Part shown: positions 1 to 6,468 of the stretch, piece after piece
How the letters are laid out: the number at the start of each line of letters is the position of its first letter
Position numbering within the stretch: position 1 is the first letter of the stretch
Assembly: GCA_047615875.1 (NCBI GenBank)
Contig: JBLHGU010000100.1
Coordinates: forward strand, 1 to 18,632
Direction of reading: 5' to 3'
Source of the DNA: JBLHGU01 sp047615875
GTDB lineage: Bacteria > Pseudomonadota > Gammaproteobacteria > Arenicellales > CAJQKF01
Length of the DNA: 18,632 bases
Notes under the pieces: model-generated
Database searches by the model: none
Seen by the model: only the letters and a program-made list of their open reading frames with translations
Told to the model about the DNA's origin: nothing
Position numbers and translations under genes: made by a program

Positions 1-532
1 CGACTACAGAGCCCAATTTCTCCTCTTCCAACTGTTGTGGAAAAGGGCCTTGCTGCACCACATATTGTCCCTGACCATCCCTGAATGCTTTATCTATTGG
101 TTGAGCACCGCCGGGGGTTATCTGCTTAATTTTTGTGTAGTCGATGCCCGCTATATGACAGGCATAGCGAAACATAATATTGGGCTGTCCACCGGCAAAC
201 AAAACAACCTCTGAACCTTCGAGTTTCTTCCAGTCAAAGTCATTATCCGGCTCACGTGCGGTGATAAAGAAACCGTCCATTTCATTAACTTGTGCAAAGT
301 GAAGGACAGATGGCTTTTTCCCAGCTTGTAGTGCAGTAAGACCCTGGCTGGGTGCAGATTGAATCACCTGCGCTGTACCCGCTTCAATAGCTGCGATAGC
401 AGATACTCCGGGTGGCGCCACAGACCACTCATAATCAATGCTTTCGTCACGTAAAAACCCTCCAGACATGGTGACGATCAGAGGCGTATAAAATGCCGAA
501 AATAGCGTGAATTGAATATGTATGTCAGCCAT
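1..532 (-). CDS. NMT1/THI5-fold substrate-binding-like protein, partial (C-terminus beyond window)
   Basis: The reverse strand encodes 177 residues from an ATG at 532 to the window edge, where the gene is cut. The text reads like the first lobe of a type-2 periplasmic-binding fold: an N-terminal strand (IHIQFTLFSAFYTPL), a GGFL segment, the APPGVSAIAAIEAG segment near residues 39-52, and a QSAPSQG ligand-loop-like stretch near 58-64. Together these resemble NMT1/THI5/SsuA-type proteins used for thiamine precursor, taurine or sulfonate uptake. There is no signal peptide or lipobox: the protein starts directly at the first predicted strand. It may therefore be cytoplasmic, as in THI5-type or dihydroxyphthalate-decarboxylase-like members. 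A weak ribosome site (AAAGG) lies about 10 bases upstream. The fold assignment is fairly safe. Ligand and role are unknown, and partner permease or ATPase genes would lie outside the window. Confidence 0.7.
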   Translation of the reverse strand, partial: MADIHIQFTLFSAFYTPLIVTMSGGFLRDESIDYEWSVAPPGVSAIAAIEAGTAQVIQSAPSQGLTALQAGKKPSVLHFAQVNEMDGFFITAREPDNDFDWKKLEGSEVVLFAGGQPNIMFRYACHIAGIDYTKIKQITPGGAQPIDKAFRDGQGQYVVQQGPFPQQLEEEKLGSVV

Positions 533-640
533 AATTATGTGCCTTTAATTGTTATTCTTAATTAGATATTTAGCTTAATCGTTTTTAGGTGTTAGCCAGC
601 CAGTTAGACTGTGGTCGCGATACCTACAGTCGAAGGCGTA

Positions 641-679
641 TTGGATATTCCAAATTATACTGGGGAATAATACTATTCC
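641..679 (+). promoter_or_regulatory. Candidate promoter with two inverted repeats upstream of the MTHFR gene
   Basis: A good -10 match (TATACT, 656-661) is flanked by two small inverted repeats: TTGGA-TAT-TCCAA at 641-653 and GGAATA-ATAC-TATTCC at 664-679. No convincing -35 box is seen at the right distance, so an activator-dependent promoter is possible. The rest of the 246-base gap (533-778) is AT-rich with no ORF of note. Confidence 0.3.
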
Positions 680-691
680 GAACCATTTTGT

Positions 692-716
692 GCCGCTAAG
701 GTACACCTTTTGTGGC
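692..716 (+). other. Imperfect hairpin in the leader of the MTHFR gene
   Basis: GCCGC (692-696) can pair with GTGGC (712-716, one G-U), and AAGG (698-701) with CCTT (706-709), across a TACA loop. The stem sits about 60 bases before the ATG at 779, which has no recognisable Shine-Dalgarno. I do not recognise a known riboswitch class. It may be a chance fold. Confidence 0.2.
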
Positions 717-778
717 GACAATGCAGTAGTGTTCCTGCTATCGACCTAATTTGAACCTTTGAACAGCCAGACAACATT

Positions 779-1657
779 ATGAGCCAACTTCGTGCAGCCT
801 TTGAAAAAGGCGATTTTGTAATTACCTGTGAACTTAGCCCGCCGAAAGGCACAGATCTTTCGCCATTGATAGAAAAGGCGAATAATCTTAAATCCAGGAT
901 CCACGCCTTTAACTTAACTGATTCTGCTGCGGCAAGAATGACCCTCGATCCGGTGGTTGCAGGCTATGAATTAATGAAGCAGGGCGTAGAGCCCATTGTG
1001 CAGATTACGTCAAGAGATAAAAACAGACTGGCTATTCAAAGTGGCATGCTGGGGGCCGGAGTTCTGGGTATTCCCAATGTGGTTGTTATGGGAGGTGATC
1101 CGCCAAAGATCGGTGATCATCCAGATGCGAAGGGCGTTTATGATCTTTTCGCCTCGCAAATTATTGATGCAGCCCATGCTTTGAACAATGGTAAGGACTT
1201 AGCCGGCAACGTCACCAAAGGCTCCACCAGCTTTTTCATTGGCAGCGTGTTTAATCCCGGTGCGAATGACATTGATGGAGAAGTTGAGAATACCCGCAGG
1301 AAGATCGATGCTGGCACTGAGTTTTTTCAAACCCAGGCAGTTTTTGAAACAGCGGGCTATGAAAATTTTATGCAAAAAATCGATGGTGGAAACCAGAAGG
1401 TACTCGCAGGAATTATCCCTATAAAGTCAGTAAAAATGGCGACTTATATGAACGAGCGCGTGCCTGGCATTGATATCCCAGAGCATATGATTGAGCGGGT
1501 TAGGCAGGCGGAAGCAGACGATAATGTACTTGATGTGAGTATCGATATTGCTGCAAATACAATCAACCAGTTACGCGGTAAATGCAGCGGAATACATATT
1601 ATGGCGATAGGCTGGGAGCGCCATATTCCAAGATTGCTGGAGCAAGCTGGACTGTAA
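779..1657 (+). CDS. Methylenetetrahydrofolate reductase family protein (divergent MetF-like)
   Basis: This 292-residue protein has the length and layout of bacterial MetF, a cytoplasmic FAD-dependent beta/alpha barrel interconverting 5,10-methylene-THF and 5-methyl-THF. The N-terminal CELSPPKG segment carries the acidic residue (E18) at the place of the catalytic Glu in the FEFFPP motif of classical MetF. The VVVMGGDPPK segment (102-110) supplies the folate-contacting Asp (D107). EFFQTQAVF (181-189) matches the conserved barrel strand ending in a TQ pair. It departs from methionine-biosynthesis MetF in several motifs (LSPP rather than FFPP, MGGD rather than ALRGD). A divergent paralog next to a DmdA-like demethylase would fit running in the oxidative direction, disposing of methyl-THF, as in the ligM-metF arrangement of Sphingobium. 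That role is inference. The ATG at 779 has no clear Shine-Dalgarno. The gene converges on the aldehyde dehydrogenase gene. Confidence 0.88.
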   Translation: MSQLRAAFEKGDFVITCELSPPKGTDLSPLIEKANNLKSRIHAFNLTDSAAARMTLDPVVAGYELMKQGVEPIVQITSRDKNRLAIQSGMLGAGVLGIPNVVVMGGDPPKIGDHPDAKGVYDLFASQIIDAAHALNNGKDLAGNVTKGSTSFFIGSVFNPGANDIDGEVENTRRKIDAGTEFFQTQAVFETAGYENFMQKIDGGNQKVLAGIIPIKSVKMATYMNERVPGIDIPEHMIERVRQAEADDNVLDVSIDIAANTINQLRGKCSGIHIMAIGWERHIPRLLEQAGL

Positions 1658-1678
1658 GTAACCGTTAGGGGTAAAGAC

Positions 1679-1701
1679 GGCAGGATGTTACGCATCCTGC
1701 C
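1679..1701. terminator. Hairpin between convergent MTHFR and aldehyde dehydrogenase genes
   Basis: A perfect 9-bp GC-rich stem, GGCAGGATG (1679-1687) with CATCCTGCC (1693-1701) around a five-base loop, lies 22 bases after the MTHFR stop and 22 bases before the end of the aldehyde dehydrogenase gene. Its symmetrical placement suggests a shared bidirectional terminator. Neither side has a real T-tract, so termination would be weak or factor-assisted. Confidence 0.5.
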
Positions 1702-1723
1702 AATCAATGGGCAATTGGTTTGG

Positions 1724-3196
1724 CTATAAGGTAATCGTAATAGCTTTGGTTTCTGAATAGGCGTCGAGTCCCGCCAAACCCTTTTCCCGTCCAATACCAC
1801 TTTCCTTCATGCCGCCAAAGGGTACGGTGTCTCCTGAACCGTGGTAGCCGTTAATAAAAATTTGACCGGCATCCACCTGCTTGGCAAAACGCATAGCCTG
1901 AGTAATATTTTGCGTATGAATACCCGCTGCAAGACCGTAAGCGGTATTGTTAGATATCTCGATAGCCTGATCTAGATCATCAAAGGTAATAATGCTTAGA
2001 ACCGGTCCAAACACCTCAGATTGTGCTAACTCATCTTCTGGCGATACGTTTTCAGCAATACTCGGCATGAAATAGTTGCCACCCGCAAAGTCGGCCACTT
2101 CGGCTGGTTGACCACCATGGGCAAACTTGATGCCACGGCTACGCGCACGCTCTGCGAAACCTGAAACTCGAGCCAGTTGTTTCGGCGAGATCAACGGCCC
2201 CATATCTGGATTATTTAATCCATGACCGACGTTTATTTTCTCTGAGTATTCGACCAGCTTGCTGACCAATGTGTCATGCATTGACCGTTGTATTAACAGA
2301 CGGGTGCCCGCTGAACAAATTTGACCGGCGTTTTTATAAACCCCGTTGAGTATATCCGGCACGATGGCATCAACATTGGCATCGGCCATAATGACATGAG
2401 GTGACTTACCACCGAGCTCCAGGGTTACCGAGGCAATATGAGTAGCAGCTGCTGTCATCACAGACTTACCCGTTTCTACTGAGCCGGTAAAAGTGATATG
2501 CCTTACATCAGGATGCTCACTCAGACGTTGTCCAGCCTGATTGCCGTAGCCCGTAACAATATTAACTACGCCTGCGGGAATGCCGGTTTGTTCAAGGATT
2601 TCCGCCAGTAGAATCGCTGTAAGTGGCGTGTCTTCGGCTGGTTTTACAACGGCAGTATTGCCACAGGCCAGAGCAGGTGCTATGCCTCTGGCTACCATGG
2701 AAATTGGTACGTTCCATGGCACGATATGGCCGGTAACCCCGATGGGAACACGTTCTGTGAAACAAACTTTGTTGTCTCCTAATGGTATCGAGCTGCCTTC
2801 GAGTTTATCCGCTATGCCGGCGTAGTAACAAAAATAGTCTGCGGTGCGATGTACGTTTATTACGGCCTCCTTTAAGGGTTTGCCGGTATCCAATGTCTCA
2901 ACCAACCCCAATTCGTCCGCTTTGGCCCGAATCGCTTCACCACTTTTCCAAAGCAAATCGCCGCGCTGCTTTGGGGACATTTTTTGCCAGGGTCCCTTTA
3001 GTGCTAGCCGAGCGGCTTCTACAGCTTGATCGATATCAGTACTGGTTCCGGCTGGAACACTAGTTAAGAGTGTGCCACTACCAGGATCTCGGGTTTCGAT
3101 ATGTTCTCTGTTATCGATACCAATTCGTTGTCCATCTATGATCATATAGTTGGGCAGGGGAGTAACTTTCTGAAGTGCGTTTTGGACCAGACTCAT
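1724..3196 (-). CDS. NAD(P)-dependent aldehyde dehydrogenase
   Basis: This is a complete 490-residue member of the class 1/2 aldehyde dehydrogenase superfamily, soluble and oxidising an aldehyde to its acid. Numbered from the ATG at 3196, the oxyanion Asn is N162 (IVPWNVP), the coenzyme-binding Lys is K185 (VVKPAE), the general base is E260 (LELGGKSP), the nucleophile is C294 (GQICSAGTR) and the cofactor-ribose Glu is E394 (SEVFGP). The C-terminal PFGGMKESGIGRE block is also intact, so the enzyme should be active. A TTG eight codons upstream (3220) stays in frame, but the ATG gives the usual family length. Related enzymes act on betaine aldehyde, gamma-aminobutyraldehyde and many other aldehydes, and the sequence alone does not fix the substrate. 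It is divergent from the sulfotransferase-like gene and convergent with the MTHFR gene. A link to onium-compound breakdown is contextual only. Confidence 0.95.
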   Translation of the reverse strand: MSLVQNALQKVTPLPNYMIIDGQRIGIDNREHIETRDPGSGTLLTSVPAGTSTDIDQAVEAARLALKGPWQKMSPKQRGDLLWKSGEAIRAKADELGLVETLDTGKPLKEAVINVHRTADYFCYYAGIADKLEGSSIPLGDNKVCFTERVPIGVTGHIVPWNVPISMVARGIAPALACGNTAVVKPAEDTPLTAILLAEILEQTGIPAGVVNIVTGYGNQAGQRLSEHPDVRHITFTGSVETGKSVMTAAATHIASVTLELGGKSPHVIMADANVDAIVPDILNGVYKNAGQICSAGTRLLIQRSMHDTLVSKLVEYSEKINVGHGLNNPDMGPLISPKQLARVSGFAERARSRGIKFAHGGQPAEVADFAGGNYFMPSIAENVSPEDELAQSEVFGPVLSIITFDDLDQAIEISNNTAYGLAAGIHTQNITQAMRFAKQVDAGQIFINGYHGSGDTVPFGGMKESGIGREKGLAGLDAYSETKAITITL

Positions 3197-3314
3197 GTTA
3201 ATACCAGGATGGATGATCAATGGGACACAGATTACTGCAATCCCTGGTGTATAGAAAGACAGCAGGGCTGGATGGTTTTGAATTTGCGCAATTTTTGTCG
3301 TAAAACAACAGGCA

Positions 3315-3379
3315 GAAAATTTTCAAATGAGTATGCTCCAATTTCAAATTTTCCGATGTTTTTGATTAATAGGCGCCTA
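3315..3379. promoter_or_regulatory. AT-rich divergent control region with direct repeats and palindromes
   Basis: The 186 bases between the divergent aldehyde dehydrogenase and sulfotransferase-like starts hold a perfect palindrome GAAAATTTTC (3315-3324), two copies of TTTCAAAT starting at 3321 and 3342 (21 bp apart, two helical turns), and a perfect 10-bp palindrome TAGGCGCCTA (3370-3379) directly before the ATG at 3383. They could be operator sites, but no bound regulator can be named. Confidence 0.3.
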
Positions 3380-3382
3380 GTC

Positions 3383-4120
3383 ATGCAGAAAATCCTCGCC
3401 CTCTGGGCGACACCACGATCTACATCAACAGCCTTTGAATGGATGATGCGCATGCGTGGAGATTTTTACTGTTTGCACGAGCCATTTGGTGAACCCTGGT
3501 ATTTTGGGGAAGATGCTCGATGGCCACGGGCAACCAGCACAACCAAACGAATAGAGGGTGTAAGTTTCAATAAATCCTGGTTGGAGATACTAAAGCTAGC
3601 TGCAGAGCGCGCTGTATTCATGAAAGATTTTCCCCACTATATAAATCATATGTGGACAGATGATTTTCTGGAGAATTTTCAACATAGTTTTTTGATTCGC
3701 GATCCGGCCAAGGTTACTACCTCAATGTATAAGCATTGGCCAGACTTTGTGCTCGAAGAAACAGCGATTCCGGAACAACGACAGCTATTTGATCGCATTG
3801 CCGATCAGTTGGGTCATGCCCCGATAGTTATTGATAGCGATGATCTGCTGGAATCACCGTTTGCTATGGTCGAGAGATATTGCGATGGGTTGGGTATTGA
3901 ATATATTGAGTCGGCGCTCAGTTGGCAGCCCGGTGACCGGCAAGAAGTAAGTTGGTATGACGGTGGTTCATGGCATCAAAACCTTAAGGGGTCCATTGGC
4001 CTGGAGGCACAACCCAGGAGCTATGTGGATATTTCTGATGCCCCGAATACTGTTCAGGAAATTTATCAGAGCTGCTTGCCACATTATCAGCATATGCATC
4101 AGTACAGATTAGCTCCCTGA
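3383..4120 (+). CDS. Small sulfotransferase-fold protein (P-loop, PAPS-type motifs)
   Basis: The protein is 245 residues from the ATG at 3383. The N-terminal strand-loop-helix LALWATPRSTSTAFEW (5-20) matches the 5'-phosphosulfate-binding loop of PAPS-dependent sulfotransferases (PxRSxST). LIRDPAKVTTSMYKHW (104-119) matches the 3'-phosphate-binding motif (RDP followed by a conserved Ser, S114). LHEPFGEPWYFGE (31-43) and FMKDFPHY (79-86) recall a subgroup often mis-annotated as branched-chain aminotransferase-like. The acceptor is unknown, and some members of the fold are not proven sulfotransferases. The open frame extends upstream to 3101, but that part overlaps the aldehyde dehydrogenase gene, reads as unstructured sequence and is probably not coding. 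An ATG at 3356 is a second option. It is followed on the same strand, 101 bases later, by the DmdA-like gene, suggesting a shared substrate theme. Confidence 0.78.
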   Translation: MQKILALWATPRSTSTAFEWMMRMRGDFYCLHEPFGEPWYFGEDARWPRATSTTKRIEGVSFNKSWLEILKLAAERAVFMKDFPHYINHMWTDDFLENFQHSFLIRDPAKVTTSMYKHWPDFVLEETAIPEQRQLFDRIADQLGHAPIVIDSDDLLESPFAMVERYCDGLGIEYIESALSWQPGDRQEVSWYDGGSWHQNLKGSIGLEAQPRSYVDISDAPNTVQEIYQSCLPHYQHMHQYRLAP

Positions 4121-4132
4121 GTGGTTATGTGC

Positions 4133-4162
4133 TTGCAGACGTTCCTTAAGAAACACTGTTAT
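4133..4162 (+). promoter_or_regulatory. Weak candidate promoter for the DmdA-like gene
   Basis: TTGCAG (4133-4138) and TGTTAT (4157-4162) are separated by 18 bases, about 60 bases before the GTG start. Both boxes are partial matches to the sigma-70 consensus. Read-through from the sulfotransferase-like gene is equally possible, as no terminator lies between. Confidence 0.25.
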
Positions 4163-4208
4163 CAGTCATTCATTTAAACCGTTAAAATTAGTTTTATTAT
4201 AAAAAACT

Positions 4209-4214
4209 CAGGAG
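4209..4214 (+). promoter_or_regulatory. Shine-Dalgarno fixing the GTG start of the DmdA-like gene
   Basis: CAGGAG lies seven bases before the GTG at 4222, an optimal distance. It supports this non-ATG start over the next in-frame Met, which falls inside the conserved N-terminal YNRMLMPT region. Confidence 0.75.
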
Positions 4215-4221
4215 TGCAAAC

Positions 4222-5349
4222 GTGAATTATTCGATTTCACCCAGTCCGCGAATCAGGCGTAGCCCATTCTACGACGCAACCGTTGAGGACGGGGTTCAGT
4301 CATTTTCTCCCTATAACCGCATGTTAATGCCGACCAGCTATGGTCATCCGGATGAGGAATATAGAAGAATAATTGATGGCGTCTCTATGTGGGATGTCGC
4401 GGTGGAGCGGCAGGTTGAATTGAATGGACCTGATGCGATGCGTCTTGCTCAGGTTCTATCCCCTAGAAAGCTTGATGGTCTTAAAGTCGGTCTGGGTTGG
4501 TACATTCCAATCTGTGATCACCGAGGCACAATTATTAATGACCCTATCTTGCTCAAGCATAGTGATAACAAATTGTGGTTTTCCATCGCTGATGGCGATC
4601 TGATGTTATGGGCCAGAGCAATCGCCGCCGAACGTGGTTTCGATGTCGAAGTTTTTGAACCTGACGTATCGCCTTTGGCCATTCAGGGTCCACAGGCGGA
4701 GAACGTTGTCGCCGATTTGTTGGGTGAAAGTGTTCGATCCATTCGTCACTTCTGGTTTAGGGATATGATGTTGGATGATATTCCACTAGTCGTTGCACGC
4801 TCCGGGTGGTCGCATCAGGGTGGCTTTGAGTTGTATCTAACCGATGGCAGTAAAGGTTATGAATTATGGCAGAGAGTTAAACAGGCAGGTCAGCCCTATG
4901 GTATTGGACCGGGTAACCCGAACTCAAAAGAACGAGTAGAGAGTGGTCTGTTATCCTGGGGTGGCGATACCGACGACGATACCAATCCGTTTGAAGTGAG
5001 ACTCGGACGTTATATCGACCTCGATGCACCGGATGAGGTGGTAGGTATTCAAGCTCTGCGAGCCATTCATGCCACCGGAATCAAACGACATCAGCTAGGT
5101 GTATTCATCAACCGAGAAGGGCAAATAGTGTATTCCGATCAACCCAGCCTGATTTACAAGGGAGATGTTATGGTAGGCAAGGTAACGGCGCAATGCTGGT
5201 CGCCTCGACTACAGCGTAATATTGGTCTGACGCTGTTATCTATCGATGCCAATATCGGCGATCAGGTGAAAGTGAAGATGCCCGATGGGGTTACAGTAGC
5301 GGGTGAGTTAACTGATCTGCCATTTCTGTCTGCTGGCCGGCCTGCGTAG
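4222..5349 (+). CDS. DmdA-like tetrahydrofolate-dependent demethylase (GcvT/DmdA superfamily)
   Basis: This 375-residue protein is close in length and layout to DMSP demethylase DmdA, which transfers a methyl group from DMSP to tetrahydrofolate. Shared family blocks are the N-terminal RIRRSPF (10-16), YNRMLMPTSYG (31-41), MWDVAVERQVELNGPDA (56-72), SIADGDLMLWA (121-131), VSPLAIQGP (149-157), ARSGWSHQGGFELYL (192-206) and the folate-domain ERVESGLLSWGGD (237-249). The last holds the acidic residue expected to contact the pterin. DmdA proteins as I remember them read YNHMLLPT where this one has YNRMLMPT, a His-to-Arg change that could matter for substrate. Close relatives also include non-DmdA aminomethyltransferase-like and O-demethylase (LigM-type) proteins. 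The family is confident; DMSP as substrate is only plausible. A divergent MTHFR nearby fits methyl-THF disposal. The gene converges on the EamA exporter with 17 bases between stops. Confidence 0.85.
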   Translation: MNYSISPSPRIRRSPFYDATVEDGVQSFSPYNRMLMPTSYGHPDEEYRRIIDGVSMWDVAVERQVELNGPDAMRLAQVLSPRKLDGLKVGLGWYIPICDHRGTIINDPILLKHSDNKLWFSIADGDLMLWARAIAAERGFDVEVFEPDVSPLAIQGPQAENVVADLLGESVRSIRHFWFRDMMLDDIPLVVARSGWSHQGGFELYLTDGSKGYELWQRVKQAGQPYGIGPGNPNSKERVESGLLSWGGDTDDDTNPFEVRLGRYIDLDAPDEVVGIQALRAIHATGIKRHQLGVFINREGQIVYSDQPSLIYKGDVMVGKVTAQCWSPRLQRNIGLTLLSIDANIGDQVKVKMPDGVTVAGELTDLPFLSAGRPA

Positions 5350-5366
5350 TTAGAGTTTTTTGCGGC

Positions 5367-6323
5367 CTATCTGACTGTTCTAATACCATAGCCACGGGGT
5401 CGTTTTCGACCCCGTATTGATTCCCTCTTCAATACATAGAGACCTGCACCAACAATAAGTGCAATTCCCACAAAGCTTTGCATTGTTGGGATTTCACCAA
5501 AAATCACAAAGCCTGCAGCCATACCCCATGGCAGCGCCACGTATTCAAATGGTGCCACAATACTGGCCTGGGCCAGTCTGTACCCTTGAGATACCAGGTA
5601 GCCGCCTAAGCCCACACAAATTCCACATACCCCCATCAATAGAGCATCATGTTGATTTGGCCATTTCCAGGCGCGAAACAGAAACTCCAGACTGGCATTC
5701 TCATGTCCGGCAAAGCGACCATCGCCCATGGTTAAACCCAAGATTGTTGAAACCACCAGAAAGGAAATCTGAATATAGAAGGCCATGGCGCTGGCACGAT
5801 CCGTAGCAGCCATAACGCGGGTTAGCACCTGCATGCCGGTATAACAAACTGCAGCTATAAGTGGTAACAATGCTGCTAGTTGTAAAGTATCAGATCCAGG
5901 GTTGATGATAACCAGCATACCTACCATTCCGACACCAACACCAATCCAGCGTCTGATGCCAACATCCTCACGCAGGATGAGTGCAGACGCCATCGTGATC
6001 AAAAGCGGAGCAACAAAAAATAGTGCCATGGTCTCAGCGAGCGGCATGACCGCCAAGGCCAGAAAATAGGTGAGGTTGGCTATAACTATTAGCATGCCGC
6101 GAATTGCATGCAGCCAGGGTCTACGAGTTTTTAAGGCACTCAGCCCACCCTCAAACTGTGTGATAATTAAAGTAATACACAGCGCAACCAGGGTTCGGAC
6201 AAGGACGATTTGGTGAATTGGGTAGTCGCCGCTTAAATATTTTATTGAGGAATCATTGCCAATAAATACCAGCATGCCCGTAATTACACATAGAATTCCA
6301 GTAAGTTGGGGATTGTTTCGCAT
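5367..6323 (-). CDS. EamA/DMT-superfamily membrane transporter
   Basis: From the ATG at 6323 the product is 318 residues with about ten hydrophobic segments, the two-fold EamA repeat of drug/metabolite exporters. Recognisable pieces are GILCVITGMLVFIGNDSSIK at the start, the RGMLIVIANLTYFLALAVMP segment closing a short helix pair, and FEYVALPWGMAAGFVIFGEIP in the second repeat, a typical EamA signature. A GTG at 6380 would add 19 residues (GIDIYTACTCSG...) that do not look membrane-inserted, so the ATG is preferred, though neither has a strong ribosome site. Substrates of such proteins are usually exported amino acids or small metabolites and cannot be predicted. The basic tail (RGRKRPRGYG) is encoded by a perfect inverted repeat. 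The gene is divergent from the alpha/beta hydrolase. Confidence 0.9.
   Translation of the reverse strand: MRNNPQLTGILCVITGMLVFIGNDSSIKYLSGDYPIHQIVLVRTLVALCITLIITQFEGGLSALKTRRPWLHAIRGMLIVIANLTYFLALAVMPLAETMALFFVAPLLITMASALILREDVGIRRWIGVGVGMVGMLVIINPGSDTLQLAALLPLIAAVCYTGMQVLTRVMAATDRASAMAFYIQISFLVVSTILGLTMGDGRFAGHENASLEFLFRAWKWPNQHDALLMGVCGICVGLGGYLVSQGYRLAQASIVAPFEYVALPWGMAAGFVIFGEIPTMQSFVGIALIVGAGLYVLKRESIRGRKRPRGYGIRTVR
5394..5415. other. Perfect 9-bp hairpin inside the 3' end of the EamA gene
   Basis: ACGGGGTCG (5394-5402) and CGACCCCGT (5407-5415) flank a TTTT loop. It is about 45 bases past the DmdA-like stop on the + strand and inside the last codons of the EamA gene on the - strand. 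It looks like a terminator stem, but no T-tract follows on either strand. It may slow or process the convergent transcripts. Confidence 0.4.
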
Positions 6324-6468
6324 TATGTCATTTGGACCGGAGCAGGTGCACGCAGTGTAGATATCTATTCCAGAAATCACTTGGTAATAAAAGACTTTAA
6401 TTAGGTATTTTAACCATTCGATGAATTTGCTTTAATCCCAACCGGTAAACACTTGCCTAGGAGATAAT

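Noticed and set aside
620..778. SAM, THF or cobalamin riboswitch before the MTHFR gene
   Set aside because: The hairpin is short and interrupted, and no consensus core of these classes could be recognised.
3101..3382. Upstream extension of the sulfotransferase-like reading frame (94 residues)
   Set aside because: It overlaps the 5' end of the aldehyde dehydrogenase gene antisense, shows no domain-like text, and the fold's first strand begins right after the Met at 3383.
4195..4200. TATTAT as the -10 box of the DmdA-like gene
   Set aside because: Transcription would begin at or inside the ribosome site at 4209-4214, and no -35 box fits.
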